From an uncultured Spirochaetaceae bacterium (GTDB lineage Bacteria; Spirochaetota; Spirochaetia; Sphaerochaetales; Sphaerochaetaceae): 52,445 nucleotides of DNA. Both the position numbers and the translations under genes were made by a program. The notes under the pieces were generated by a model. It saw only the letters and a program-made list of their open reading frames with translations, was not told the origin of the DNA and searched no databases. Shown here in pieces: positions 16,951 through 24,921 of the stretch. The stretch spans positions 1 to 52,445 of the forward strand of contig CALXLV010000036.1 in NCBI GenBank assembly GCA_944389295.1. Direction: 5' to 3'. How positions within the stretch are numbered: position 1 is the stretch's first letter; each line of letters begins with the position of its first letter.

Positions 16951-16970
16951 CTGTCAGGATAATCCGGGGA

Positions 16971-17201
16971 TTATACCACCTTCTCGATCTTGCCGCTCCT
17001 GAGGCAGCGTGTGCATACCTTGATTGTTCTCGGCGTGCCGTTGATGAGAGCCTTCACTGAAACGAGATTGGGCTTGAAAGTGCGCTTCTTGGTCACGCCG
17101 ATATGCTGACCGACACCGCCCTTCTTCTTTGCCTGGCCCTTGCGGGGTACAATGCATCCAGAGATAGTTCCCTTGCCGCAGATATCACATCTTCTTGCCA
17201 T
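16971..17201 (-). CDS. rpmB: 50S ribosomal protein L28
   Basis: A 76-residue ribosomal protein. MARRCDICGKG at the start and CTRCLRSGK near the end give the two CxxC pairs of the zinc-binding form of L28. VTKKRTFKPNLV is the family core. The start at 17201 is set by AAGGTGG eight bases upstream; the ATG four codons earlier overlaps that site. It is a single gene terminated by the hairpin at 16928-16950. Confidence 0.95.
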   Translation of the reverse strand: MARRCDICGKGTISGCIVPRKGQAKKKGGVGQHIGVTKKRTFKPNLVSVKALINGTPRTIKVCTRCLRSGKIEKVV

Positions 17202-17332
17202 CTTGTCATCCACCTTATATTGAGTTCATTAAGCAGTGGCACCACGCCTGAGGGCAGATGCCAGACAACTCAGAGACTATACCCGAAGCGGAAACCTTTG
17301 TAAATAGCCCGCCGCTATGATAATCTCGGGCT

Positions 17333-17740
17333 GTGGAAAGAATACTGACGGCATTCACACTCGCAGAGAAAGACAGACTTCTGTGGAGGCGCCTGCTCAC
17401 CGGGATATACAGAAGCACGGGAGACTGGCGGGTATATATGCTCTTTCCGTCGGTCATACTCGCAGAGGGCGATCATTTCAGCACGCCTGTGCCGGTCGGC
17501 GACGGAATATACAGCTACGGCTCAGAAGCGGTGCGTTCGGATCTTTTCACACTCCTTCCGCTCACAGGCGGGGCAATACCGGAATATGCGGAAAACCCGG
17601 GCCTCTTCATAACGGCAGGAAATCCTCCCCAGTATTCATTTACCGGCGGGAGCGTGGAGGTTAAGAGCCTTGCTCTGATAAAAGTTACCGGTACCGGATT
17701 CAGGATTCTCCGCGAACGGCCTCTGAGGAAGGGCATATAG
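17333..17740 (+). CDS. hypothetical protein of 135 residues
   Basis: I do not recognise the family. The protein is cytosolic, with no signal peptide or membrane helix, and contains a mixed pattern of short strands. It starts at GTG with no Shine-Dalgarno; GATAAT at 17319-17324 lies eight bases before the GTG and TTTGTA sits 16 nt further up, suggesting a leaderless transcript. Its 3' end overlaps the nth gene by about 40 bases in convergent orientation, which lowers certainty slightly. Codon use looks like that of its neighbours. Confidence 0.55.
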   Translation: MERILTAFTLAEKDRLLWRRLLTGIYRSTGDWRVYMLFPSVILAEGDHFSTPVPVGDGIYSYGSEAVRSDLFTLLPLTGGAIPEYAENPGLFITAGNPPQYSFTGGSVEVKSLALIKVTGTGFRILRERPLRKGI

Positions 17741-18335
17741 TGGAAAGGAAGCACTTGCTGCAGAGTGGTTTAGGGCGGCAGAAAGTCCGGCCGTGGAGAT
17801 TCACTGCCATCGACATGCGCCCCCATATATCAGGAGAGAAACGCTCCTTTATCTCCTTCGCGGCTTTATTCCTGTCCGCCGTATCGGTAAAGCCGAGACG
17901 CAGCGCGGTTCTGACGAAATGAGTATCCGCTATGACAGCGGGAAGCCCCAGGATATTGTAGAGATAGCATGACGCCGTTTTCTCCCCTATCCCGGGCAGG
18001 GCGGTGAGTTCCTCCAGCGTTCCGGGAATGCCGCGCTCAGCAACCGCCGCGGAAACTTCCCTGATTCTCACGGCCTTCTGCCTCGCCAGACCGGCGGAGT
18101 GTATCAGCCTTTCTATATCCTCAGCAGAAGCATTGCCAACTGCGGCAGCATCAGGATATACGGAGAAGAGCTTCTCAGCCGCGGCCTCCGCCTGCCTGTC
18201 TGTCGTGGAGGCGCTGAGCATCACCGTTATGAGAAAACGGTAGCCGTCATCTGCTTTTAAAAATGAGATCTTCTCAGGATAGCTGCTGTCCAGCATTCTC
18301 CATATTTCCGCACTTCTGTTGACCGCACTATTCAT
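17700..18335 (-). CDS. nth: endonuclease III
   Basis: A 211-residue DNA glycosylase/AP lyase of base excision repair. The helix-hairpin-helix LPGIGEKTAS carries the catalytic lysine and IADTHFVRT the catalytic aspartate. The C-terminal Cys cluster CRPKPLCSKCFLSTIC should bind a 4Fe-4S centre; the first spacing is C-x5-C rather than the usual C-x6-C. The start at 18335 is chosen because the longer frame runs backwards through the tRNA gene, and an AT-rich -10 (GATTAT) lies seven bases upstream. It is divergent from tRNA-Pro. Confidence 0.9.
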   Translation of the reverse strand: MNSAVNRSAEIWRMLDSSYPEKISFLKADDGYRFLITVMLSASTTDRQAEAAAEKLFSVYPDAAAVGNASAEDIERLIHSAGLARQKAVRIREVSAAVAERGIPGTLEELTALPGIGEKTASCYLYNILGLPAVIADTHFVRTALRLGFTDTADRNKAAKEIKERFSPDIWGRMSMAVNLHGRTFCRPKPLCSKCFLSTICPSSEAVRGES

Positions 18336-18347
18336 TTTACATATAAT
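18319..18347 (+). promoter_or_regulatory. tRNA-Pro promoter
   Basis: TTGACC (18319-18324), a 17-nt spacer and TATAAT (18342-18347), ending 11 bases before the tRNA. The same AT core read on the minus strand can act as the -10 of nth, so the two genes may share a bidirectional promoter. Confidence 0.75.
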
Positions 18348-18358
18348 CTCACACCGAA

Positions 18359-18431
18359 CGGGATGTCGCCTAGCGGCTATGGCGCCTGCTTTGGGAGCAG
18401 GATATCGATGGTTCGAGTCCATTCATCCCGA
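18359..18431 (+). tRNA. tRNA-Pro (anticodon TGG)
   Basis: A 73-nt cloverleaf. Acceptor arms CGGGATG and CATCCCG pair perfectly; the anticodon stem is CCTGC/GCAGG with loop TTTGGGA, giving anticodon TGG; the T-loop is GGTTCGAGTCC. CCA is not encoded. It is followed four bases later by a terminator and preceded by a consensus promoter, so it is a single-gene transcript. Confidence 0.95.
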
Positions 18432-18434
18432 TAC

Positions 18435-18457
18435 GCCTGCACAGTGCAGGCTTTTTT
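18435..18457 (+). terminator. terminator of tRNA-Pro
   Basis: GCCTGCA-CAG-TGCAGGC followed directly by TTTTTT. Confidence 0.92.
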
Positions 18458-18539
18458 CATCCGTCACTGAAGCACAGTCTCATTGGCAAAGCGGCAGGGA
18501 TTGTTATAATTCCCTCCCCTAACTGCTATAATGCCACTG

Positions 18540-19307
18540 ATGAGACGGTTCGCGGCCACATCCATTCTGCTCCTTGTGATTCTTCCCCTGAGTGCGGCAA
18601 TGTTCCCAGGCTATGACTTCACATTCACGAAAACACCTGTGGAGCCGCTGCAGAGCACAATCGAGGAGGGAATAGCTTTAGATTACACAGGATACGGCTA
18701 CCTCGGCTCCAGCATGACCGCCGGAATCTATCTCAGAATGGGATTCAAAGCCCCGTACGAGAGCATCGAAGCCCTATTTGCGGAGGACAAAAAAGCATCA
18801 GAGGGTGAATACAGCGCCAGCATAAGGGAAGCCAGCAGTTTCTCATTCATAGGAGCCATCGGACCTGCAATGAGAAAGTCCATCGGAGATGCCGCGATAT
18901 GGTACATGGGACTCGGCGGAGTGATGAACATGGAATACACGAACTACGGCTACTCCGGGAGCGATTTCATTGAAAACCGCATGGAAATAGATATCGGGGG
19001 AAGCCTCGACATGGGCATACGCATCAACGTGCAGGGAAACATAACCCTCTCAGTCGGCGTCTATGCATCATTTGTGGCGATATCCCTGGACATCTCCCGC
19101 AATCCGGGCAATGGAGAGGAGAGCATCGTCATGACGCCGAACATGTTTCTTCCCGCCAAGGACCGCAAGCCGATGGTCGCAAGCGGCTACATCACTCTCG
19201 GACACACATTCAGGCCAAAAACCGGAGAGAAGAGCTGGCGCTATATCGTCACGACTCCTGAGAAGTTCTCAGGAACCCTTGTCCGCAATCAGGATCAGGA
19301 ACGCTGA
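18540..19307 (+). CDS. exported protein, probable outer-membrane beta-barrel
   Basis: A 255-residue protein with a signal peptide (MRRFAATSILLLVILPLSAA) and then alternating aromatic/glycine strands such as YTGYGYLGSSMTAGIYLRMGF and IDIGGSLDMGIRINVQGNITLSVGVYA (given in part), as in small spirochaete outer-membrane barrels. I recognise no named family. The start is placed at 18540 rather than 18531 because the latter ATG lies inside TATAAT (18527-18532); this -10 is seven bases before 18540. An upstream promoter TTGGCA-N16-TATAAT (18483-18510) is also present. It overlaps the next gene's 3' end by 13 bases. Confidence 0.65.
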   Translation: MRRFAATSILLLVILPLSAAMFPGYDFTFTKTPVEPLQSTIEEGIALDYTGYGYLGSSMTAGIYLRMGFKAPYESIEALFAEDKKASEGEYSASIREASSFSFIGAIGPAMRKSIGDAAIWYMGLGGVMNMEYTNYGYSGSDFIENRMEIDIGGSLDMGIRINVQGNITLSVGVYASFVAISLDISRNPGNGEESIVMTPNMFLPAKDRKPMVASGYITLGHTFRPKTGEKSWRYIVTTPEKFSGTLVRNQDQER

Positions 19308-19762
19308 CTCTCGTCCGTGTCTATCAGCTCGGCATCCGTCCTGCCGGGTATATGCCTCTTTATAAACGGAATGAATCCCGAATAGACCTTCTGGAACTCA
19401 TCCTCGCTCTCTTTCAGCGCAGCCTGCCACACAGGTCCGAATCCGGGGCTGTTGAGAGTGAGCCTGTCCGCAGCCTTCTGCAGTATCTGCAGTCTCTGCA
19501 TCTCCTTCCTTCCCGGCTTGTCGCGGAGAGCGAGGAGTGAGACGCGTAGATTCTCGTTGATCTTCTTCAGCTCCTCGTTCTCGTCCTTTACCTTCTTCAG
19601 TCCCTCGGCCTCGAGCTCCATGCGGTCGGAAAGCATCTTCCTGTACTTCTCTACTTCCTTCTTCTCCTCCGCCTTCGCTCTGGAGACACGCGAGGATGAA
19701 ACGACCGCGACAACAGCCGCCACGATAAGTCCTATACCAAGTCCGTAGATGAACATTTCCAT
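19295..19762 (-). CDS. membrane-anchored coiled-coil protein
   Basis: A 155-residue protein with one N-terminal transmembrane helix (MEMFIYGLGIGLIVAAVVAVV) followed by a charged coiled coil (about residues 25-80, rich in K, E and L heptads) and a small C-terminal domain. Family not recognised; the shape resembles RmuC- or YhcB-like anchors but no conserved motif supports either. The start at 19762 has TATGCT seven bases upstream and no Shine-Dalgarno. It is divergent from the 6S RNA gene. Confidence 0.6.
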   Translation of the reverse strand: MEMFIYGLGIGLIVAAVVAVVSSSRVSRAKAEEKKEVEKYRKMLSDRMELEAEGLKKVKDENEELKKINENLRVSLLALRDKPGRKEMQRLQILQKAADRLTLNSPGFGPVWQAALKESEDEFQKVYSGFIPFIKRHIPGRTDAELIDTDESQRS

Positions 19763-19829
19763 GGCTACGAGCATAACCGAGAAAAGCCGCCACTTCCACC
19801 CTCTCCGATTCTATGCTACTATTCTCTTA

Positions 19830-19999
19830 CCTATAGAACGGCTCATCTGAAGCCTCTTGGAGCAAACCTTATAAATGGAGTCTGGTATAGCCTCAGCGGC
19901 ATTGCTCCCGCCATTCGGACCGGGAACAGAAAGCGGGCAACAAGGATTCCCCCTTGAACAATAGTTCAAGAGCAACCAGCAGCCGTCTCTATAGGACTT
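19830..19999 (+). ncRNA. ssrS: 6S RNA
   Basis: Recognised from sequence and folding. The ends pair as a long closing stem: CCTATAGA-ACGGCT (19830-19843) with AGCCGT-CTCTATAGG (19981-19995). Inside lies the typical 3' hairpin CTTGAACAATAGTTCAAG (19952-19970), equivalent to the CUUGAAC...GUUCAAG hairpin of E. coli 6S RNA, and an irregular double-stranded rod with a central open region. ACTTTTTCTTT follows as terminator. TATTCT at 19820-19825 is a suitable -10. 6S RNA binds sigma-70 RNA polymerase as a promoter mimic and adjusts transcription in stationary phase. Confidence 0.82.
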
Positions 20000-20021
20000 T
20001 TTCTTTATTCAGAGGTTAAGC

Positions 20022-21296
20022 GTGAAGGAAGAAAGCCTCAGAGCAATCCAGTACATAAAAGTGCCGAAGGGAATGAGAGTAGAGAGCGGCGGTTTCCGCC
20101 TTGATCCCGATATAATGCTGCCGGTGCAGCTGAAGCCGGGAGAGACAAGGCTCAGAAGCGAGGACATCTCCATGGAGGCCATCATCTCAGGCATGCTCAC
20201 GGTGATAGCCTATGACGAGGCGGGAAGGAACACACAGTACTACAAGGATTTCGTAATGACCGTCGACCCGACGCTCCCGGAAGAGCTGAACAAGGCCGCG
20301 ATCGCGAAGGAGCAGCAGAAGGACTATGACTTTGCCGAGGAGCTCTTCCTCGCAGTCTATCACCTCCTTCCGCAGTCGGCATCGTGCATAAACCTGACGA
20401 CGCTCTACTCCTGCATGGCCGTCGACGCCAGGGACAAGAATGACGGGGAGAAGGAGGATGAGTACCTCCTGAAAGCGAAGCACACCCTTCTTGACGGACT
20501 TAGAAGATTCGGAGAGAACCCCGAGATACTCGCGGAGATATCGTCATTTGAGGCGTACATGGGCAATCTCGAGGATGCGAGAGAGTATCTTGAGAGATAC
20601 ATGGACGTGGCCGAAGAGGGAGAGAAGAAGCAGGAGATGAAGCAGCTTCTCAGCCGCGTATCGCTGCAGATCGAGAACGATGAGAGCATCAAAGAAGCCT
20701 ACGACTTCATCATGCTTGGCGACAACGCAAAGGCTATCGAGAGCGCCGCTCGCTTCATCGCTAAAAATCCCTCGGTATGGAACGGCTACTTCCTCAGGGC
20801 ATGGGCGCTGCGGAAGGAAGGGAAATACGAAGATGCCAGAAAGGATCTCATGGAGTGCCTGAAGCTGGGAGAACGCTCGGGAGACATCTACAACGAACTC
20901 TCGATCTGCGAACTTGAGATAGGAGACAGGGAACTTGCCAAGACATACCTTGAGACTGCGGCGGATCTCGATCCCGGCAATCTCACAGTCTCCTCTAACC
21001 TCTCCTATCTCTATCTGCAGGACGGACAGTACGATGAGGCGAGGGAATACCTTGAGAAAGCGAGGTATCTCTCAGGAAGCGATGAAATCGTCGGCAATCT
21101 CATAAAGGAATACGAGAAGAGAACCGGCGAGAAGATCGGTGAGATGATACACGAGGAGATCGTGCACAGCGACGGCGATAATGATGACGGCGATGATGCC
21201 TACGAGGAGGAGATCGCGGAGATCGAGAAGGACGGCATACCGGAGGAGCATGAGTGCTGCTGCGGACACCATCATCACCATGAGGAGGAGTCATGA
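20022..21296 (+). CDS. TPR-repeat protein with acidic, Cys/His-rich tail
   Basis: A 424-residue cytosolic protein. The N-terminal 100 residues include a short beta domain; residues 110-370 form tetratricopeptide helices (for example WNGYFLRAWALRKEGKYEDA and LSYLYLQDGQYDEAREYLEKA). The C-terminus is acidic and ends [15 protein letters not shown], a likely metal-chelating tail reminiscent of SlyD. It starts with GTG after AGAGG, shortly after the 6S RNA terminator. Its stop overlaps the tsaE start as ATGA. It is probably a scaffold; its place before the t6A genes suggests co-expression, not necessarily a shared function. Confidence 0.75.
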   Translation: MKEESLRAIQYIKVPKGMRVESGGFRLDPDIMLPVQLKPGETRLRSEDISMEAIISGMLTVIAYDEAGRNTQYYKDFVMTVDPTLPEELNKAAIAKEQQKDYDFAEELFLAVYHLLPQSASCINLTTLYSCMAVDARDKNDGEKEDEYLLKAKHTLLDGLRRFGENPEILAEISSFEAYMGNLEDAREYLERYMDVAEEGEKKQEMKQLLSRVSLQIENDESIKEAYDFIMLGDNAKAIESAARFIAKNPSVWNGYFLRAWALRKEGKYEDARKDLMECLKLGERSGDIYNELSICELEIGDRELAKTYLETAADLDPGNLTVSSNLSYLYLQDGQYDEAREYLEKARYLSGSDEIVGNLIKEYEKRTGEKIGEMIHEEIVHSDGDNDDGDDAYEEEIAEIEKDGIPEEHECCCGHHHHHEEES

Positions 21297-21721
21297 TATC
21301 TCATTCCGACAAAGAAACCGAGGAAACCGGATACAGGCTCGGAAAGAAGCTCGTGAAGGGGGATGTCGTCTCCCTCCGCGGCTCTCTCGGAGCGGGAAAG
21401 ACCGTGCTTGCGAAGGGAATCGCAAGGGCGCTGGGGATAACCGAAGCCATTGTCTCCCCCACCTTCACTCTCGTGCAGGAGTACGACGGAAGCATGAAGC
21501 TCTACCATCTCGACCTTTACAGGCTCTCAGGCGAGGACGAGTTCGAGTCGATGGGCGGAGAGGAGTTTCTCTACCCCGACGGAGTGACGCTGATCGAGTG
21601 GTCGGAAAAGATAGAGAGCATGCTCCCGCCATCAACAATATACGTCGAGATAACAATCGGAGCTGACGGGGAAAGAACGATAACGGCGGCAGGAGGAAAC
21701 CATGAATGTTCTCTTGGCTGA
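21293..21721 (+). CDS. tsaE: tRNA t6A biosynthesis ATPase TsaE
   Basis: A 142-residue P-loop ATPase ([20 protein letters not shown] at about residues 29-48). [17 protein letters not shown] and LIEWSEKIE are the family blocks. TsaE works with TsaB and TsaD in forming N6-threonylcarbamoyladenosine at position 37 of ANN-decoding tRNAs. It overlaps the TPR gene by four bases and tsaB by 20 bases, so translation is coupled. Confidence 0.95.
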   Translation: MISHSDKETEETGYRLGKKLVKGDVVSLRGSLGAGKTVLAKGIARALGITEAIVSPTFTLVQEYDGSMKLYHLDLYRLSGEDEFESMGGEEFLYPDGVTLIEWSEKIESMLPPSTIYVEITIGADGERTITAAGGNHECSLG

Positions 21722-22406
21722 TACATCTACTGCGATACTCTCAATCGCGCTCATAACTGACGGTACATATGAAGAGAGACTTGTGGACGGGAACTTCTCC
21801 CATTCGGAGGATCTTCTTCCGGAGATCGAGGCCCTTCTGAAGAGAGCTGAAATAGAGATGCGCGATCTCGATCTCCTCATAGTCACAAAAGGCCCGGGAT
21901 CATTCACGGGGCTCAGGATCGGAATGGCCTCGATGAAGGGCATAGCCTCCGCGCTGTCCATTCCCCTTGTCTCCATTCCCACGCTCGATGCCATAGCCAA
22001 AGCCGTTGAGATCTATCCCGGCGCGGTCCTCTCCGCAATCGATGCGAAGAAGAGGAAATTCTACCTTTCCATGAAGAAAAACGGCGAGACAATCATTCCC
22101 GACAGGGACGGCAACGCTGAGGATGTGATCGGATGCATCAGAGAAGAGGAACTGCCTGTGCTGATAACAGGCCCGGATGCTCTCCTCTTTGCCGAGAAGA
22201 TAAGGGAGATAGACAGCAGCGCGAGGATAATCACGGACCCCGAGGCGCCGAGAAACATCTCAAGGGCGCTTCTGGAGCTTGGTGTCAGGAAGTTCCGCGA
22301 GAAAGGCGCTGACGATATAGGAGAAGGGCCTGTTTATATAAGACGCTCAGATGCCGAGGAGGCTCTGGAGAAGAAGATCAGGGAGAAGATGAATGGCGGA
22401 GTGTGA
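21702..22406 (+). CDS. tsaB: tRNA t6A biosynthesis protein TsaB
   Basis: A 234-residue ASKHA-fold protein. [14 protein letters not shown] near the start and [19 protein letters not shown] at about residues 65-83 are diagnostic. TsaB lacks the metal site of TsaD and serves as its partner in the t6A complex. It starts inside tsaE and overlaps trxB by 14 bases. Confidence 0.95.
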   Translation: MNVLLADTSTAILSIALITDGTYEERLVDGNFSHSEDLLPEIEALLKRAEIEMRDLDLLIVTKGPGSFTGLRIGMASMKGIASALSIPLVSIPTLDAIAKAVEIYPGAVLSAIDAKKRKFYLSMKKNGETIIPDRDGNAEDVIGCIREEELPVLITGPDALLFAEKIREIDSSARIITDPEAPRNISRALLELGVRKFREKGADDIGEGPVYIRRSDAEEALEKKIREKMNGGV

Positions 22407-23295
22407 TGTTCTTGTCATAGGCTGCGGACCTGCCGGCCTCACTGCGGCAGGCTATGCGGCAAGAGCCGGATACAGCGTTATCGCGATAGACAGCCTTGCC
22501 CCAGGCGGCCAGCTGCTCTACATAGATGAGATTGAGAACTACCCGGGAACAGGGAAGACCTCAGGATACGCGCTTGCGGAGAGCTTCGAGAAGGAGGCTG
22601 TCTCGTTCGGCACGAGGATAGAGTTCTGGGGAGCGAAATCAATCAGAAAGGATGGAAATCTCTTCCATGTCAGAACCACCGGAGAGGAGGTTACTGCGAA
22701 GGCGGTCATCTTCGCGGCAGGCGCAGCCCACAGTCATCTCGGCTGCCCGGGAGAGGAAGAGTATCAGGGCAAGGGCGTCAGCTACTGCGCCACATGCGAC
22801 GGTCCCTTCTTCAAAGGAAAGACGATAGCGGTTGTGGGAGGCGGAGACACCGCGCTCACAGATGCGATATATCTCTCGAAACTCGGGAAGGAAGTCATCG
22901 TAATACACCGCAGGAATGAGTTCCGCGCGCAGAAAGTGCTGCAGGACAGGCTCCGTGCGCAGGAGAATGTAAGCCTCGAGCTCGGAAAGACTGTGAAAAG
23001 CATCAATGGCAGCGGAAGCAATGTCACATCAATAACGCTGTCGGACGGTTCCGAGAAGAAAGTGGATGCCGTGTTCATCTTCGTAGGCATAGTACCCAAC
23101 TCCGGACTTCTTGACGGCTTTGCGGAACTCGAAAGAGGATTTGTCGTCACGGACGGACATATGAGGACATCAGTTCCCGGACTCTTTGCCGCAGGCGACG
23201 TGCGCACAACTCCGTTCAGGCAGGTGGTGACGGCCGCCGGTGACGGAGCCGCGGCAGCGCACAGCGCGGATGAGTACATCCAGAGCCTGAGATAA
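22393..23295 (+). CDS. trxB: thioredoxin reductase
   Basis: A 300-residue FAD/NADPH enzyme that reduces thioredoxin. The FAD motif [17 protein letters not shown], the redox pair in [10 protein letters not shown], the NADPH motif [13 protein letters not shown] and the C-terminal FAD block [15 protein letters not shown] are all present. It is the last gene of the TPR-tsaE-tsaB-trxB run. It could supply electrons for the Cys-type glutathione peroxidase at 1999 through thioredoxin. Confidence 0.95.
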   Translation: MAECDVLVIGCGPAGLTAAGYAARAGYSVIAIDSLAPGGQLLYIDEIENYPGTGKTSGYALAESFEKEAVSFGTRIEFWGAKSIRKDGNLFHVRTTGEEVTAKAVIFAAGAAHSHLGCPGEEEYQGKGVSYCATCDGPFFKGKTIAVVGGGDTALTDAIYLSKLGKEVIVIHRRNEFRAQKVLQDRLRAQENVSLELGKTVKSINGSGSNVTSITLSDGSEKKVDAVFIFVGIVPNSGLLDGFAELERGFVVTDGHMRTSVPGLFAAGDVRTTPFRQVVTAAGDGAAAAHSADEYIQSLR

Positions 23296-23426
23296 TCGAG
23301 GAAGAAAGCACGGAAAGAAAAATACAATTCAGGTGCAGGCACCTCTGATTCCCGCGTTCTTTGATGTGGTCGGACAAGAAATCCTGATTACAAGCTCTGC
23401 AATGCGGTTTCCGAGGTGTTTTTTCC

Positions 23427-23455
23427 TTGCCTTTATCATCCCGCTGGAAGATAAT
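23427..23455 (+). promoter_or_regulatory. glgA promoter, leaderless type
   Basis: TTGCCT (23427-23432), a 17-nt spacer, GATAAT (23450-23455), then seven bases to the glgA ATG at 23463. No Shine-Dalgarno can fit between them. The preceding 23296-23426 contains only a short AGGTGC-AG-GCACCT hairpin that may mark the end of the trxB transcript. Confidence 0.65.
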
Positions 23456-23462
23456 CTTATCC

Positions 23463-24896
23463 ATGAATGTCCTTATGGTTTCAAGTGAAGCTGTCCCGTT
23501 CTCGAAGTCCGGGGGTCTGGCTGATGTATTAGGTTCGCTTTCGCCGGCGCTTGCCAGAAAGGGCGAGAGCATCCGCATCTTCATGCCGATGTACTCCTTT
23601 ATCGAAAAGAAGGGCTTCCGCAAGACCACGGAGTTCACAGTCCCGATGCTCGCATCTGATGAGAAAGTGAGCACGCTCTCAAGGCATCTGGGAGGAGTTG
23701 AATACGTCGGCCTCTGCCATCCGTATTTCACGGAGAGGAAGGGCATATACGGCGATACGTCATTCACCCCCTACCCCGACAACGCCGAACGCTTCACGCT
23801 CTTCGCGAAAGCCTCAGTGCTCTATCTGCTCGCCTCCGGATGGGATGCCGACATAATCCATCTGCACGACTGGACGGCCGGAATCGTACCGTTCTATGTG
23901 AGAGAATACGGATTGAAGGCGCATACGGTCTTTACGATACACAATCTGGCATATCAGGGGGATTTCTCCCGCTATGATGCGGTTCTCGCCGGAGACAGGC
24001 TGGATGAGCGTTTCTTCTCCGGCCCGCAGGCTTCCCGCCGCCTCAACATGCTCAAAGGCGGAATCGAGGCATCAGACAAGATCACGACGGTCTCCCCCAC
24101 CTATGCGGATGAGATACAGACAGAGAAATACGGATGCGGCCTTGACTGGCTTCTGAGGGAGAGAAAGGACGATCTCAAAGGGATTCTCAACGGAATGGAC
24201 ACGCATGAGTGGAATCCGAGAGCGGACAAATTCTTCCCGGAGCATTACTCTTCCAGGGACCTTTCAGGAAAGAGAGAACTCAGGGCGAGAATACAGAAGG
24301 AATACGGACTTGAAGTCAGGGATGACATCCCGCTCTTCGCGATGATATCGCGCATCGCGGATCAGAAAGGATACGCCGAGCTTCTCGGAGGGAACCACCC
24401 TGTCCTTGAAGAACTGCTGCTGCAGAAGAACTTCCAGATGATAATAGTCGGCACAGGCGATGCCCATTATGAGGAGAAGCTGAAAGAGCTCTCCGCAAGG
24501 TACGACAACCTTTCGGTGAAGATAGCTTTCAGCGGAAAGACTGCGCATGAGACGGAAGGCGCCGCGGACTTCTTCCTGATGCCCTCACGCTACGAGCCGT
24601 GCGGACTGAACCAGATGTACTCGCTGCACTACGGCACGCTCCCGGTAGCGCACAGGACAGGCGGACTTGCCGATACGATCGTGGACATCACGGAAAATCC
24701 TGAAAGCGGCACTGGATTCCTCTTTGACAACCTCTCGTCGGAGGCCATCATAGACGGCGTGAACAGGGCGATAGCGTTCTACGGAGAGAAAGACCGCCTC
24801 GCGAAAGCCGTGAGACGCGCGATGACGACTGATCTTTCGTGGGACAGATCAGCAGAAGAATACATTGAGCTCTATAATACACTAGGAAACAGATAA
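23463..24896 (+). CDS. glgA: glycogen synthase, ADP-glucose type
   Basis: A 477-residue GT5 glucosyltransferase that extends alpha-1,4-glucan from ADP-glucose. KSGGLADVLGSL at residues 15-26 is the ADP-glucose-binding block; HLHDWTAGIVPFY, THEWNPRADK and SRYEPCGLNQMYSLHYGTLPV (given in part, with the catalytic glutamate) follow. The frame is open back to 23427, but the family start MNVLMVSSE is at 23463, where a -10 box is seven bases upstream. It is followed 25 bases later by glgC. Confidence 0.95.
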   Translation: MNVLMVSSEAVPFSKSGGLADVLGSLSPALARKGESIRIFMPMYSFIEKKGFRKTTEFTVPMLASDEKVSTLSRHLGGVEYVGLCHPYFTERKGIYGDTSFTPYPDNAERFTLFAKASVLYLLASGWDADIIHLHDWTAGIVPFYVREYGLKAHTVFTIHNLAYQGDFSRYDAVLAGDRLDERFFSGPQASRRLNMLKGGIEASDKITTVSPTYADEIQTEKYGCGLDWLLRERKDDLKGILNGMDTHEWNPRADKFFPEHYSSRDLSGKRELRARIQKEYGLEVRDDIPLFAMISRIADQKGYAELLGGNHPVLEELLLQKNFQMIIVGTGDAHYEEKLKELSARYDNLSVKIAFSGKTAHETEGAADFFLMPSRYEPCGLNQMYSLHYGTLPVAHRTGGLADTIVDITENPESGTGFLFDNLSSEAIIDGVNRAIAFYGEKDRLAKAVRRAMTTDLSWDRSAEEYIELYNTLGNR

Positions 24897-24921
24897 AGGC
24901 AGAGAAGGAGGGTACAAACCT

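Noticed and set aside
18336..18422. N-terminal extension of endonuclease III through the tRNA-Pro gene
   Set aside because: The extra 29 codons are antisense to the tRNA and its promoter; the family N-terminus starts at 18335.
23319..23345. AGGTGC-AG-GCACCT hairpin after trxB as a terminator
   Set aside because: The loop is only two bases and there is no T-tract, so I only mention it as a possible transcript end.
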